Shown: piece after piece, positions 34,475 through 42,962 of the stretch | Layout of the letters: each line of letters starts with the position of its first letter | How positions within the stretch are numbered: position 1 is the first letter of the stretch | Source of the DNA: Nocardioides silvaticus | GTDB taxonomy: Bacteria > Actinomycetota > Actinomycetes > Propionibacteriales > Nocardioidaceae | Reading direction: 5' to 3' | NCBI RefSeq assembly: GCF_003160695.1 | Contig: NZ_QGDD01000008.1 | Coordinates: 186,001 to 250,000, forward strand | Length of the DNA: 64,000 bases | Translations under genes and position numbers: made by a program | The notes under the pieces: generated by a model | What the model was told of the DNA's origin: nothing | The model's database searches: none | The model's input: only the letters and a program-made list of their open reading frames with translations

Positions 34475-36136
34475 TCACTCCACGGACAAAAGGAGCGGGT
34501 AGCGCTCCTGGCCACCGTCGTACACCACGACGTCGACATGGGGGTGCTGCTCCTCGACCCAGGCGGCGGCCCGCTCGGCGATGTCGCCGGCGTCCGCGCC
34601 CTTCACGAGGGTGACCAGCTCTCCACCGGAGGCCAGCAGCCGGGTCAGCACGTCCAGCGCGACCTGGCCGAGCTCGTCGCCGATGACGACGAAGTCGCCG
34701 GCGATCACCCCGAGCACGTCACCCTCCTGGCACGGCCCGGCCGACGTCATCGCCTCCTTGACCGCGATGGTGACCGCTCCGTGCTTCACGTGGCGGGCGG
34801 TGGCGGTCATCTCGGTGACGTCGTGGTCGAAGGCGCGCCCGGGCTCGTGGACGGCGATCGCGGCCAGCCCCTGCACCTGGGCCTCGGTCGGGATCACCGA
34901 GATCCGCAGCCCGTGACCGTGACCGTGGCCGTGACCGTCGGTCTCCGCCGTGCTCGCCGCGACCCGGGCGGCGCGGACCGAGTCGTGGTCGTTCGGCAGG
35001 ATCACGATCTCCCGCGCACCGCACTCCGTGATCGCCTCGAGGAGCTGTCCCGCCGACGGTCGCCGACCGGGACCACCCTCGACGACCACCGCACCGGCAC
35101 CCGCGAACAGCTCGGCCAGGCCGGGCCCGGCGGCGACCGCGATCACGGTGCGGCCGACCCGCGCGCTGCCCGCCTCGGCGGTGCCGTCGGCGGCGGCCGC
35201 GACCTGCTCGGCGAAGTGGGTGACGCGGATCCGGTGCGGCCGGCCGACGGCGAGGCCGGCCTCGATCGCGGCGCCGACGTCGTCGACGTGGACGTGCACG
35301 TTCCAGAGCCCGTCGCCGCCGACGACGACGACCGAGTCGCCCAGCTCGCCCAGGCGCGCCCGCAACGGTGGGATCTCGCCGTCCTGGGTGTCGAGCAGGT
35401 ACATGACCTCGTACGACGGCCCCTCGCTGCTCAGGTCCCCCGCGCCGGCGGGGGTCAGCTGCGGCACCGGGATCTGGTGCTGGCCGAGCGGCTGGGTCAC
35501 CGGCACCGGTCGCTTGCCGGTCAGCACCGTCTCGGCGGCGTCGAGGAGCACGCAGATCCCGCGGCCGCCGGCGTCGACCACCCCGGCCCGGGCCAGCACC
35601 TCGAGCTGCTCCGGGGTGTGGCCGAGAGCCTCCCGGGCCGCCGCCCCCGCGGCGCGGAGCACGTCGCCACTGCGCGAGGCCGGGTCCTTGGCGGCCGTGA
35701 CCGCTGCCTCGGAGGCCGCCCGGGCCACGGTGAGCATGGTGCCCTCGACCGGCTCCCCCACGGCCGCGTAGCTGGCCTCGGTCGCCTGCTGGAACGCCTG
35801 CGCCATCACCTCGGCGTTGCGGTCCTCGTCGGTCGCGGCGGAGATCCGACGCGCGATCGCGCCGAGCATCTCGCTGAGGATCACACCCGAGTTGCCCCGC
35901 GCGCCGAGCAGCGCGCCGCGGGAGAACGCGGCCAGCGCGGCCCGCCTCGGAGCGCCCGGGACCTCGCGCATGGCGTCGCGGGCCGCGGCGATCGTCAGGT
36001 ACATGTTGGTGCCGGTGTCGCCGTCCGGCACCGGGTAGACGTTGAGGGCGTCGATCTCCTCCCGCGCCTCCGACAGGGCGTCCACGGCGATGTCGACGAA
36101 CCGCAGCACGGTGTCGAGCTCGATGCCGCCTCCCAT
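34475..36136 (-). CDS. DhaL/DegV-partner kinase (FakA/YloV type)
   Basis: A 553-residue protein. The N-terminal DhaL domain has ALNVYPVPDGDTGTNMYLT (metal/ATP site) and RGALLGARGNSGVILSE. The central and C-terminal regions match the YloV/FakA group. In Firmicutes FakA phosphorylates fatty acids delivered by FakB (DegV) proteins; FakB is not in this window, so the role is inferred. A His/Gly dipeptide run (GHGHGHGHG, about residue 405) could bind metal. ATG 36136 is chosen; TTG 36145 is possible. It is followed by recG at 10 bp. Confidence 0.85.
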   Translation of the reverse strand: MGGGIELDTVLRFVDIAVDALSEAREEIDALNVYPVPDGDTGTNMYLTIAAARDAMREVPGAPRRAALAAFSRGALLGARGNSGVILSEMLGAIARRISAATDEDRNAEVMAQAFQQATEASYAAVGEPVEGTMLTVARAASEAAVTAAKDPASRSGDVLRAAGAAAREALGHTPEQLEVLARAGVVDAGGRGICVLLDAAETVLTGKRPVPVTQPLGQHQIPVPQLTPAGAGDLSSEGPSYEVMYLLDTQDGEIPPLRARLGELGDSVVVVGGDGLWNVHVHVDDVGAAIEAGLAVGRPHRIRVTHFAEQVAAAADGTAEAGSARVGRTVIAVAAGPGLAELFAGAGAVVVEGGPGRRPSAGQLLEAITECGAREIVILPNDHDSVRAARVAASTAETDGHGHGHGHGLRISVIPTEAQVQGLAAIAVHEPGRAFDHDVTEMTATARHVKHGAVTIAVKEAMTSAGPCQEGDVLGVIAGDFVVIGDELGQVALDVLTRLLASGGELVTLVKGADAGDIAERAAAWVEEQHPHVDVVVYDGGQERYPLLLSVE

Positions 36137-36262
36137 GGCGGTCAATCTAGTGGGACGTCACGATTTCTGGCTGCGGCCCACCGTCGGCTAACCTGATCCG
36201 GTTGCCCTCTCACCGGGGCACCCATGAACTTGAGTCAGTAATCGATCCGTAGGAGTCAACCC

Positions 36263-36448
36263 GTGGCTGCCGTCTGCGACATCTGCGCGAAGAAGCCGGC
36301 CTTCGGCAACAACCGGCCGTGGTCGCGCAAGATCACCAAGCGTCGCTTCAACCCGAACATCCAGCGCGTCCGCGCTGTGGTCAACGGCACCCCGAAGCGC
36401 ATGAACGTCTGCACCGGCTGCCTCAAGGCCGGCAAGGTCAGCCGCTGA
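36263..36448 (+). CDS. rpmB: 50S ribosomal protein L28
   Basis: A 61-residue L28 with AAVCDICAKKPAFGNN at its start and NVCTGCLKAGKVSR at its end, so the zinc-type cysteine pairs (C5, C8 and C50, C53) are present. GTG 36263 is preceded by GTAGGAG. It diverges from the DhaL-type gene. A weak promoter, TTCTGG-N18-TAACCT, is visible at 36165-36194. A terminator hairpin follows at 36493-36531. Confidence 0.96.
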   Translation: MAAVCDICAKKPAFGNNRPWSRKITKRRFNPNIQRVRAVVNGTPKRMNVCTGCLKAGKVSR

Positions 36449-36461
36449 CGTCGAATCGTCT

Positions 36462-36586
36462 CTCGTGGCGCGTTGAATCGTGCCGCGTGGCGAACGGGAT
36501 CGAGCTCGGCTCGGTCCCGTCGTTCATTTTTCGGACGCGTTGACGCCACGACCCAGGACTCAACGCGCCACGAGGGAGGATTCAAC
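36462..36586. repeat. Inverted-repeat element between rpmB and thiL
   Basis: A perfect 15-bp inverted pair CTCGTGGCGCGTTGA (36462-36476) and TCAACGCGCCACGAG (36560-36574) flanks 83 bp. A second pair, GTTGAATC (36472-36479) and GATTCAAC (36579-36586), is nested beside it. The core contains the rpmB terminator. The size and symmetry resemble a small transposable (MITE-like) element, but no target duplication is obvious. Confidence 0.55.
36493..36531 (+). terminator. Rho-independent terminator of rpmB
   Basis: A 10-bp stem GGGATCGAGC / GCTCGGTCCC (36496-36505 and 36509-36518, one G-T pair) with a TCG loop, followed by CGTTCATTTTT. A clear T-run is rare in such a GC-rich genome, so this is a good candidate. 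Confidence 0.7.
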
Positions 36587-36588
36587 TC

Positions 36589-37569
36589 TCAGAAGTGGGT
36601 CCAGCCCGTGCTGCCCTCGTAGGGCGCGCCGTCGACGGTGACGGCGGGGCCGTCGGGGCCGGGCGCGGCGACGACTCCGACCTCCGTCCAGGCCTCGGGC
36701 AGGGCGGTCCCGGCGGGGAAGGTCGCGAGCAGGGAGTGGTCCTCGCCGCCGCCGAGCACGAAGCCGAGCGGGTCGGCGCCGGTCGCGCCGGCGACCGCGA
36801 GGAGCGGCTCGGGGATCTCGAAGGACGCCGAGCGGAGGTCGATCGAGACCCCGCTGGCGCGCGCGACGTGCGCGGCGTCGGCGAGCAGGCCGTCGGAGAC
36901 GTCGATCATGGCGGTGGCGCCGGCCTCGGCAGCCACCCCGCCGGCGTCGTACGGCGGCTCCGGGCGGCGGTAGGCGTCGACCAGCACCCGTGGCGAGCGG
37001 AACCCGCGTCCCAGCACGCCCAGGCCGCCGGCCGCCCAGCCCTGGCGGCCGCAGAGAGCGACCACGTCCCCGGCCTGAGCGCCGGAGCGCAGGACCGGCG
37101 AGACCGTGCAGACGCCGAGCACGGTGACCGCGATCGTGATCTTGTCCGCGCTGGTGACGTCTCCCCCGACCACGCCGGCCCCCACGGAGGCGCACTCCTC
37201 GGCGAACCCGCGCACGAGGTCGAGCGCCCAGCGGGCGGGCAGCGTCGGCGGGGCTGCGAAGCCGACGGTCAGCCACAGCGCCCGGCCGCCCATGGCGTTG
37301 ATGTCGGAGATGTTCTGCGCGGCGGCGCGGTGGCCGACGTCGACCGCGTCGGCCCAGTCGGTGCGGAAGTGCCGTCCCTCGACCACGAGGTCGGTGGAGA
37401 CCACCACGTGGCCCTTCCGCACGCGCAGCACCGCCGCGTCGTCGCCGGGGCCGACCAGCACGTCCTCCCCGGGCGCGACCTCGCGGACGATCGCGGCGAC
37501 GCGGTCGATGAGGCCGAACTCGCCGAGGTCGGCCAGCGTGGCGTCGGGAGCGGGAAGCGCGTCGGGCAC
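36589..37569 (-). CDS. thiL: Thiamine-monophosphate kinase
   Basis: A 326-residue enzyme for the last step of thiamine diphosphate synthesis. The ATP and metal site is in VLVGPGDDAAVL (about 38-49), and STDLVVEGRHF and GGDVTSADKITI follow. The C-terminal part has MIDVSDGLLADAAHVA and GGGEDHSLLATFP. Length fits the family. The gene converges on rpmB. No thiamine riboswitch is seen upstream. The Lrp-like gene diverges from it. Confidence 0.94.
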   Translation of the reverse strand: MPDALPAPDATLADLGEFGLIDRVAAIVREVAPGEDVLVGPGDDAAVLRVRKGHVVVSTDLVVEGRHFRTDWADAVDVGHRAAAQNISDINAMGGRALWLTVGFAAPPTLPARWALDLVRGFAEECASVGAGVVGGDVTSADKITIAVTVLGVCTVSPVLRSGAQAGDVVALCGRQGWAAGGLGVLGRGFRSPRVLVDAYRRPEPPYDAGGVAAEAGATAMIDVSDGLLADAAHVARASGVSIDLRSASFEIPEPLLAVAGATGADPLGFVLGGGEDHSLLATFPAGTALPEAWTEVGVVAAPGPDGPAVTVDGAPYEGSTGWTHF

Positions 37570-37696
37570 GGTGCCATCCCACCAGATCGGTCACCGCCGA
37601 AGAGGCAGGAGGGCCGGGTGCGCGGTAAGTTGCCGTCGTGACCGTCCCCGGATGGTCCCCGTCCGTTTGACCTCGAGTCTCCTGGGAGTGCGACCA

Positions 37697-37933
37697 ATGG
37701 TGGTGCAGGCCTACATCCTGATCCAGACCGACGTCGGCAAGGCTGCTGAGGTCGCCAAGGCGATCGCGGAGGTCAAGGGCGTCACGCTCGCCGAGGACGT
37801 CACCGGCCCGTACGACGTGATCGTGCGCGCCGAGGCCCGCAACGTCGACGAGCTGGGCAAGCTGGTCGTCTCCAAGGTGCAGAACCTCGAGGGCATCACC
37901 CGCACCCTCACCTGCCCCGTGGTCCACATCTGA
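37697..37933 (+). CDS. Lrp/AsnC-type ligand-binding (RAM) domain protein
   Basis: A 78-residue stand-alone RAM/alpha-beta ACT-like domain with no DNA-binding part. The core sequence AYILIQTDVGKAAEVAKAI, TGPYDVIVRAEARNVDELGKLV and the final RTLTCPVVHI match single-domain Lrp-type proteins common in actinobacteria, which form oligomers that bind amino acids. The regulatory target is unknown. ATG 37697 lies downstream of CTGGGAG. It is 5 bp before the DUF3515 gene, so both probably form an operon. Confidence 0.85.
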   Translation: MVVQAYILIQTDVGKAAEVAKAIAEVKGVTLAEDVTGPYDVIVRAEARNVDELGKLVVSKVQNLEGITRTLTCPVVHI

Positions 37934-37938
37934 ACGTC

Positions 37939-38406
37939 GTGCGCGCGGGCCTCCTCGTAGGCCTGCTGTTCGTGTCGACCGCCTGCGGCGGTCCGGTCGA
38001 GGTCGACGTCCCCGACGTCGACGGCGAGGACGCCGCAGCCTGCGCGGCGTTCGCCGACGCACTTCCCGACACCCTCGCCGACGAGGAGCGGGTGGAGATC
38101 GAGCCGTCGGACGCCCCGGCGGCGGCGTACGGCGACCCGGCGATCGTCGTGACCTGCGGGGTCGGTGAGCCCGAGGGCTTCGGCCCCGGCGCCCAGTGCG
38201 AGCTGGTGAGCGGCGTGCCGTGGTACATCCCCTCCGAGCAGTACGACGACCTCGACGCCGACCTGGTGGTCACGTCGGCGTGGCACGCGCCCCGCGTGCA
38301 GATCCTCGTGCCGGCCGACGCCCGAGGACTGGAGTCGGGCGCGATGGCCCGGCTGTCACCGCTCGTCGAGGAGCACCTCCGCGAGACCGGGACCTGCGAC
38401 CTCTGA
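37939..38406 (+). CDS. DUF3515 family lipoprotein
   Basis: A 155-residue protein with a hydrophobic leader LLVGLLFVSTACGG; the cysteine is likely lipidated, although the lipobox is not ideal. The rest has DGEDAAACAAFADALPDTL and a pair of cysteines (CGVGEPEG ... QCELVSG) typical of DUF3515, an actinobacterial family of unknown function, often near ddl and thiL. GTG 37939 is the start. It ends 4 bp from the convergent ddl. Confidence 0.8.
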   Translation: MRAGLLVGLLFVSTACGGPVEVDVPDVDGEDAAACAAFADALPDTLADEERVEIEPSDAPAAAYGDPAIVVTCGVGEPEGFGPGAQCELVSGVPWYIPSEQYDDLDADLVVTSAWHAPRVQILVPADARGLESGAMARLSPLVEEHLRETGTCDL

Positions 38407-38410
38407 CGTC

Positions 38411-39481
38411 TCAGCGCAGGCCGGTGTCGCGCTGCAGCGCGAGGCTGAGCAGCCGGTCGACGAGCGCGGGGTAGTCGAGGCCGCTCGCGGCCCACATCCG
38501 CGGGAACATCGAGAGCGGCGTGAAGCCCGGCATCGTGTTGAGCTCGTTGACGATGAGCGAGCCGTCGGTCATCAGGAAGAAGTCGACCCGGGCCAGGCCC
38601 TCGCAGCCGACGGCGCGGAACGCCCGCTCGGCCAGCTCTCGCGCCTCCTGAGCCGTGGCGTCCGGCACGTCGGCCGGGACGTCGAGCTCGGTGGCCTCCT
38701 CGGGGAGGTACTTCGCCTCGAAGTCGTAGAACTCGTGGTCACCGGTGATCCGGATCTCGGCCGGCATCGTCGTCTCGACGCCACCGTCGAGGGCCTCCAG
38801 CACCCCCACCTCGACCTCGCGCGCACCCTCGGCCGACACCTCGACCAGCACCTTCGGGTCGTGCCGCAGCGCGCCCTCGACCGCCGCGTCGATCTCGTCG
38901 GCGGAGTGCGCCTTGCCGATGCCGATGCTCGACCCGCCGCGGGCCGGCTTCACGAAGGCCGGGTAGCCGAGGTCGGCCACCCGCTGCCGCACGGCGGCCG
39001 GGTCCGCGACCCACTCACGCACGGTCACCGTGATCGACGGCAGCACGGGCAGCCCGGCGGCTTGGAGCACGACCTTGAGGTAGGCCTTGTCCATCCCGAC
39101 CGCGGAGGCGAGGACGCCGGAGCCGACGTACCGCACCCCGGCCATCTCGAGCATCCCCTGGATGGTGCCGTCCTCCCCCCACGGCCCGTGCAGCAGCGGG
39201 AACACCACGTCGACGTCGCCGATGGTCGCCGGCGTCCGGTCGCCGTCGACGGCGGGCAGCCGGTCGGGACCTGCGATCGCGAGCCGGTCCGGGTCGCCGC
39301 TCTCGAGCACCCAACGACCGTCGGTCGCGATGCCGATGGGGACGATTTCGTACCGCTCCGGGTCGAGCGCCCGCAGCACGCTGCCCGCGGTGACGCAGGA
39401 GATCGCGTGCTCGGAGGAGCGACCGCCGAAGACGACGGCCACGCGGGTACGGCGTCCGGAGGACCCAGCAGGCGCGGTCAT
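38411..39481 (-). CDS. ddl: D-alanine--D-alanine ligase
   Basis: A 356-residue ATP-grasp enzyme that makes the D-Ala-D-Ala dipeptide of peptidoglycan. It has VAVVFGGRSSEHAISC at the N-terminus, HGPWGEDGTIQG, the ATP loop VKPARGGSSIGIGK, and the C-terminal VNELNTMPGFTPLSMFP with the metal and phosphate ligands. The tyrosine of EFYDFEAKYL is present, suggesting the normal D-Ala enzyme rather than D-lactate. No vancomycin-resistance ligase features. It diverges from the PLP enzyme gene by 24 bp. Confidence 0.95.
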   Translation of the reverse strand: MTAPAGSSGRRTRVAVVFGGRSSEHAISCVTAGSVLRALDPERYEIVPIGIATDGRWVLESGDPDRLAIAGPDRLPAVDGDRTPATIGDVDVVFPLLHGPWGEDGTIQGMLEMAGVRYVGSGVLASAVGMDKAYLKVVLQAAGLPVLPSITVTVREWVADPAAVRQRVADLGYPAFVKPARGGSSIGIGKAHSADEIDAAVEGALRHDPKVLVEVSAEGAREVEVGVLEALDGGVETTMPAEIRITGDHEFYDFEAKYLPEEATELDVPADVPDATAQEARELAERAFRAVGCEGLARVDFFLMTDGSLIVNELNTMPGFTPLSMFPRMWAASGLDYPALVDRLLSLALQRDTGLR

Positions 39482-39505
39482 CGCCTCGGACCCTACCGTT
39501 GCCCC

Positions 39506-40621
39506 ATGCCCTCCTCGACGAACCGGCCGACACCGGACCTGCGACCGGCGACGATCACGGTGACGGGCGGCCGCCCTGCCCACGAGCCCGACGCCCCGTT
39601 GAACCACCCGATCACGATGGCGTCGACGTACGTCGCGACCGGAGACCTCGAGTACGGCCGCTACGGCAACCCGACCTGGGCGGCGTTCGAGGAGGTGCTC
39701 GGCTCGCTGGAGGGCGGCCGCGCGCTCGCCTACGCCTCGGGGATGGCCGCGGTGACCACCGTCCTCGACCTGGTCGGCCAGGGCGGCAGCGTCGTCGCTC
39801 CCCGTCACTCCTACAGCGGCACGGTGATGGTGCTCGCCGACCTCGAGGCGCGCGGCCGGCTCCGCAGCCGGCTGGTCGACATCGCCGACACCGAGGCGGT
39901 GGTCGCTGCGATGAAGGACGACGAGGACTGCGCACTGCTCTGGATCGAGTCGCCCACCAACCCGGCGCTCGAGCTCGCGGACATCCCGGCGCTCGCCGAC
40001 GCCGCGCACGAGCTCGGCATCCGGGTCGTCGTCGACAACACGTTCGCCACTCCCCTGCTCCAGCAGCCGCTCTCGCTGGGCGCCGACATCGTCGTGCACT
40101 CGGCGACCAAGTACCTCGCCGGCCACAGCGACGTGCAGCTCGGCGCCCTCGTCACCTCCGACGACGAGGTGCTCGACGCCCTGAAGAGCCGCCGCGACCT
40201 GGTCGGTGCGGTGCCCGGGCCGTTCGAGACCTGGCTGGCGCTCCGCGGCCTGCGCACCCTGCACGTCCGGCTCGACCGCGCGCAGGCGAACGCCGCCGAG
40301 CTGGCCCGCCGGCTGGGCGAGCACCCGGCGGTCGAGGAGGTCCGCTATCCCGGCTGGGGCGGGATCGTCGCCGCGGTCCTCGCCGGCGGGGCCGAGCCCG
40401 CCGACCGGTTGGGGCGCGGCGTGCGGCTCTGGGTGCACGCCACCTCGCTCGGCGGCGTGGAGTCGACGCTCGAGCGGCGCCGGCGCTGGAAGGCGGAGGC
40501 GCAGACCATCCCCGAGGGCCTGGTGCGCCTCTCCGTCGGCATCGAGGACGTCGAGGACCTGTGGGCCGACCTGGAGCAGGCGCTCGATGGCGCCGCACTC
40601 GCGAGGCAGACGGGCCGCTAG
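39506..40621 (+). CDS. Cys/Met metabolism PLP-dependent enzyme (cystathionine gamma-synthase type)
   Basis: A 371-residue fold-type I enzyme. The PLP lysine is in HSATKYLAGHSD (Lys about 198), with the cofactor aspartate in VVVDNTFATP and the phosphate-binding YASGMAAV. Members of this family do gamma or beta replacement or elimination on cysteine, homocysteine and methionine precursors: cystathionine gamma-synthase, gamma-lyase and related forms cannot be separated by eye. YGRYGNPT is the substrate-side family motif. It is 24 bp from the divergent ddl and ends 4 bp into the convergent cyclase gene. Confidence 0.85.
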   Translation: MPSSTNRPTPDLRPATITVTGGRPAHEPDAPLNHPITMASTYVATGDLEYGRYGNPTWAAFEEVLGSLEGGRALAYASGMAAVTTVLDLVGQGGSVVAPRHSYSGTVMVLADLEARGRLRSRLVDIADTEAVVAAMKDDEDCALLWIESPTNPALELADIPALADAAHELGIRVVVDNTFATPLLQQPLSLGADIVVHSATKYLAGHSDVQLGALVTSDDEVLDALKSRRDLVGAVPGPFETWLALRGLRTLHVRLDRAQANAAELARRLGEHPAVEEVRYPGWGGIVAAVLAGGAEPADRLGRGVRLWVHATSLGGVESTLERRRRWKAEAQTIPEGLVRLSVGIEDVEDLWADLEQALDGAALARQTGR

Positions 40622-41958
40622 GGGGCGTGGTGCGCGACGGCGAACACCCGCCACGGGTCGGGTATGCCCTTGAGCACCCGTTCGCCGTGATCGTCGAAGA
40701 CGAGTCCTGAACCGGCCACCAGGTCGCGCACCGTCGACGACACCAGGGTCTCGCCCCCGCGCGCAAGTGCTGAGATCCGAGCCGCGATGTGGACGGCGAT
40801 GCCTCCTATGTCGTCGTCGCGGATCTCGACCTCACCGGTGTGAACCCCCGCCCGCACCGGCACTCCGACCTTCTCAAGGATCTGCGCGATAGATCGCACG
40901 CAGTGGACCGCCCGCGCTGGCCCGTCGAAGGTCGCCATCATCCCGTCACCCGTGAACTTGACGACACGTCCGCGCGCGAGATGTACCTCGCGCGCGCTGA
41001 CCTCGTCGTGCAGCTGCAGCAGCTCCCGCCAGCGCCGGTCGCCCAGCTCGACCGCTCGCCGGGTCGAGTCGACGATGTCGGTGAACGCCACCGTCATCAG
41101 GGCTCGGTCCGGCGGCGGGCGGTAGGACGTGCCCGTCAGCATCTCGGACACGGCCCCGACCAGGGCCTCCCGCGCATCGTTCAACATCGGCGAATGACAG
41201 CCCGGGATCTCGACCAGTCGAGCGCCGTTCACTCGGGCGGCGAGGTATTCGGCGTGGCCACGGCGGATGTAGGGGTCGTCGCTCGAGAAGATCACGAGCG
41301 TCGGCACCGCGATCGCTGGCAGGACATCGGTGATGTCGACGTCGAAGGCGAAGGCTTGACGCACCTGTGCGCGGCGCGGGGTAGCCGAGGCGCGTTCGCA
41401 GCGCGCCCACCACTCGAGGTCCTGCGAGTTCCTGACGGTGTCCGGACTTGTCCAGGCCAATCGCGAACCCGATCCCCAGGAAGCCTGGATCTGCTCCAAC
41501 ACCGCCGCCTCCGCTTCGGGAGGGAATCCCGCCGGATAGTCGGGCGCCCGTCGGAGGCGTGCGTAGCCGTTGACGCTCACGACGGCAGTCGTACGGTCTG
41601 GGTGCACCGCGGCGAAGAGCAGGCAGAGCTGGCCGCCGTACCCGTGCCCGATCAGGGTCGCGCGATCGACACCCACCGCATCCAGGACAACGCGCACGTC
41701 GTCGACCCAGTCCTCCAGGGGCGGCAGGTGCTCCATCGGGTCGGACAGCCCGACGCCGCGCGGGTCGATGACGATCAGCCGACCGATGGCAGCCAACTGC
41801 GCGTAGAACGCGCGCATCTCGGGGTGCTCCCAGAGCGTGTCGAGGCTGGTGCCGGCGTCGGCGACGAACACCAGGTCCGGAGTGCCGCGGCCGATGGTCT
41901 GGAAGGCGATCTGCAGCCCACCGGAATCGACGTACCGGACCACGTGCTCGACGGACAT
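40618..41958 (-). CDS. Adenylate cyclase-type protein with degenerate hydrolase domain
   Basis: A 446-residue two-domain protein. The N-terminal alpha/beta-hydrolase fold (about 20-275) keeps GRLIVIDPRGVGLSDP and the acid Asp in FSSDDPY, but the nucleophile elbow reads GHGYGG, so glycine 106 replaces the catalytic serine. The C-terminal class III cyclase domain (about 285-440) has both metal aspartates (D294 in FTDIVDST and D338 in KFTGDGMM) and K334; the transition-state pair is H390/R394, His in place of the usual Asn. It may be a sensor-cyclase like M. tuberculosis Rv1900c, with the hydrolase domain acting as ligand sensor. Cyclic nucleotide activity is not certain. Confidence 0.8.
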   Translation of the reverse strand: MSVEHVVRYVDSGGLQIAFQTIGRGTPDLVFVADAGTSLDTLWEHPEMRAFYAQLAAIGRLIVIDPRGVGLSDPMEHLPPLEDWVDDVRVVLDAVGVDRATLIGHGYGGQLCLLFAAVHPDRTTAVVSVNGYARLRRAPDYPAGFPPEAEAAVLEQIQASWGSGSRLAWTSPDTVRNSQDLEWWARCERASATPRRAQVRQAFAFDVDITDVLPAIAVPTLVIFSSDDPYIRRGHAEYLAARVNGARLVEIPGCHSPMLNDAREALVGAVSEMLTGTSYRPPPDRALMTVAFTDIVDSTRRAVELGDRRWRELLQLHDEVSAREVHLARGRVVKFTGDGMMATFDGPARAVHCVRSIAQILEKVGVPVRAGVHTGEVEIRDDDIGGIAVHIAARISALARGGETLVSSTVRDLVAGSGLVFDDHGERVLKGIPDPWRVFAVAHHAP

Positions 41959-41960
41959 CC

Positions 41961-42962
41961 TCAGTACATCTCGGCCTTCGGGTCGCGGCTGATGAACGCC
42001 TCCATCATCTCCGACGTGGTCATCCGACCGGCGACGACCTCGTCGACGTGCTCGGCGATGGGGGCCTCGACGCCGGTCTTCTCGGCGAGCGCGCGGATCG
42101 AGGAACAGGACTTGGCGCCCTCCGCGACCTGACGGGTCGAGGCGTAGATCTCGTCGACGGTCATGCCGAGACCGAGCTTCTCGCCGAACGTGCGGTTGCG
42201 CGAGAGCGGCGACGAGCAGGTGGCGACGAGGTCGCCGAGACCGGCGAGGCCCATCAGCGTCAGCGGGTTGGCGCCGAGCCGCATCGCGAGCCGGGCCGTC
42301 TCGGCGAGCCCGCGGGTGATCAGCGAGGCGGTCGTGTTGTCGCCGAAGCCGAGCCCGACGGCCATGCCGACGCACAGCGCCACCACGTTCTTGTAGGCCC
42401 CCCCGAGCTCGCAGCCCAGGACGTCGACGCTGGTGTAGGGCCGGAACGCCGGGGAGTGGCAGCGCTTCTGCAGCATCGTGACGACGTCCTCGTCCGCACA
42501 GGCGACGACGGATGCCGCCGGCTCACGCCGGGCGATCTCCTTGGCCAGGTTGGGCCCGCTCACGACGGCGATGCGCCCGGCGTCGACGTCGGCGACCTCC
42601 TGGATCACCTCGCTCATCCGCTCGAGCGTGCCGAGCTCGATGCCCTTCATCAGCGACACCAGCACGGAGTCGGGCTCGAGGTAGGGCACGAAGGCCGGGA
42701 GGTTCGCGCGCAACGACTGCGACGGCACCGCCAGGATCACCACGTCCGCGCCCGACAGCGCCTGCTCGGGATCGGCGGTCCCCGAGATCGTGCGGGGCAG
42801 CTCGATGCCGGGCAGGTAGTCGACGTTCTCGCGACGGTCGTTGATGGAGGCGGCGACCTCCTCCCGACGGGCCCAGATCATCACGTCGTTGCCGGCATCG
42901 GCGAGCACCATCGCGAAGGCGGTGCCCCAGGATCCCGCGCCGAGGACCGCTACCTTGCTCAT
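41961..42962 (-). CDS. gpsA: Glycerol-3-phosphate dehydrogenase [NAD(P)+]
   Basis: A 333-residue enzyme that makes sn-glycerol-3-phosphate for phospholipids. It has the Rossmann motif VLGAGSWGTAFA (residues 6-17), SGPNLAKEIAR, and GGAYKNVVAL with the active lysine. Length is usual. ATG overlaps the stop of the acyltransferase gene by 4 bases (ATGA), and both act in glycerolipid synthesis, so they are one operon. Confidence 0.95.
   Translation of the reverse strand: MSKVAVLGAGSWGTAFAMVLADAGNDVMIWARREEVAASINDRRENVDYLPGIELPRTISGTADPEQALSGADVVILAVPSQSLRANLPAFVPYLEPDSVLVSLMKGIELGTLERMSEVIQEVADVDAGRIAVVSGPNLAKEIARREPAASVVACADEDVVTMLQKRCHSPAFRPYTSVDVLGCELGGAYKNVVALCVGMAVGLGFGDNTTASLITRGLAETARLAMRLGANPLTLMGLAGLGDLVATCSSPLSRNRTFGEKLGLGMTVDEIYASTRQVAEGAKSCSSIRALAEKTGVEAPIAEHVDEVVAGRMTTSEMMEAFISRDPKAEMY

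Noticed and set aside
36589..37569. Thiamine riboswitch near thiL
   Set aside because: The upstream region is short and lacks the conserved thi-box sequences.
38735..39505. Long N-terminal extension of the PLP enzyme
   Set aside because: The in-frame part upstream of ATG 39506 is antisense to ddl and shows no similarity to the family.
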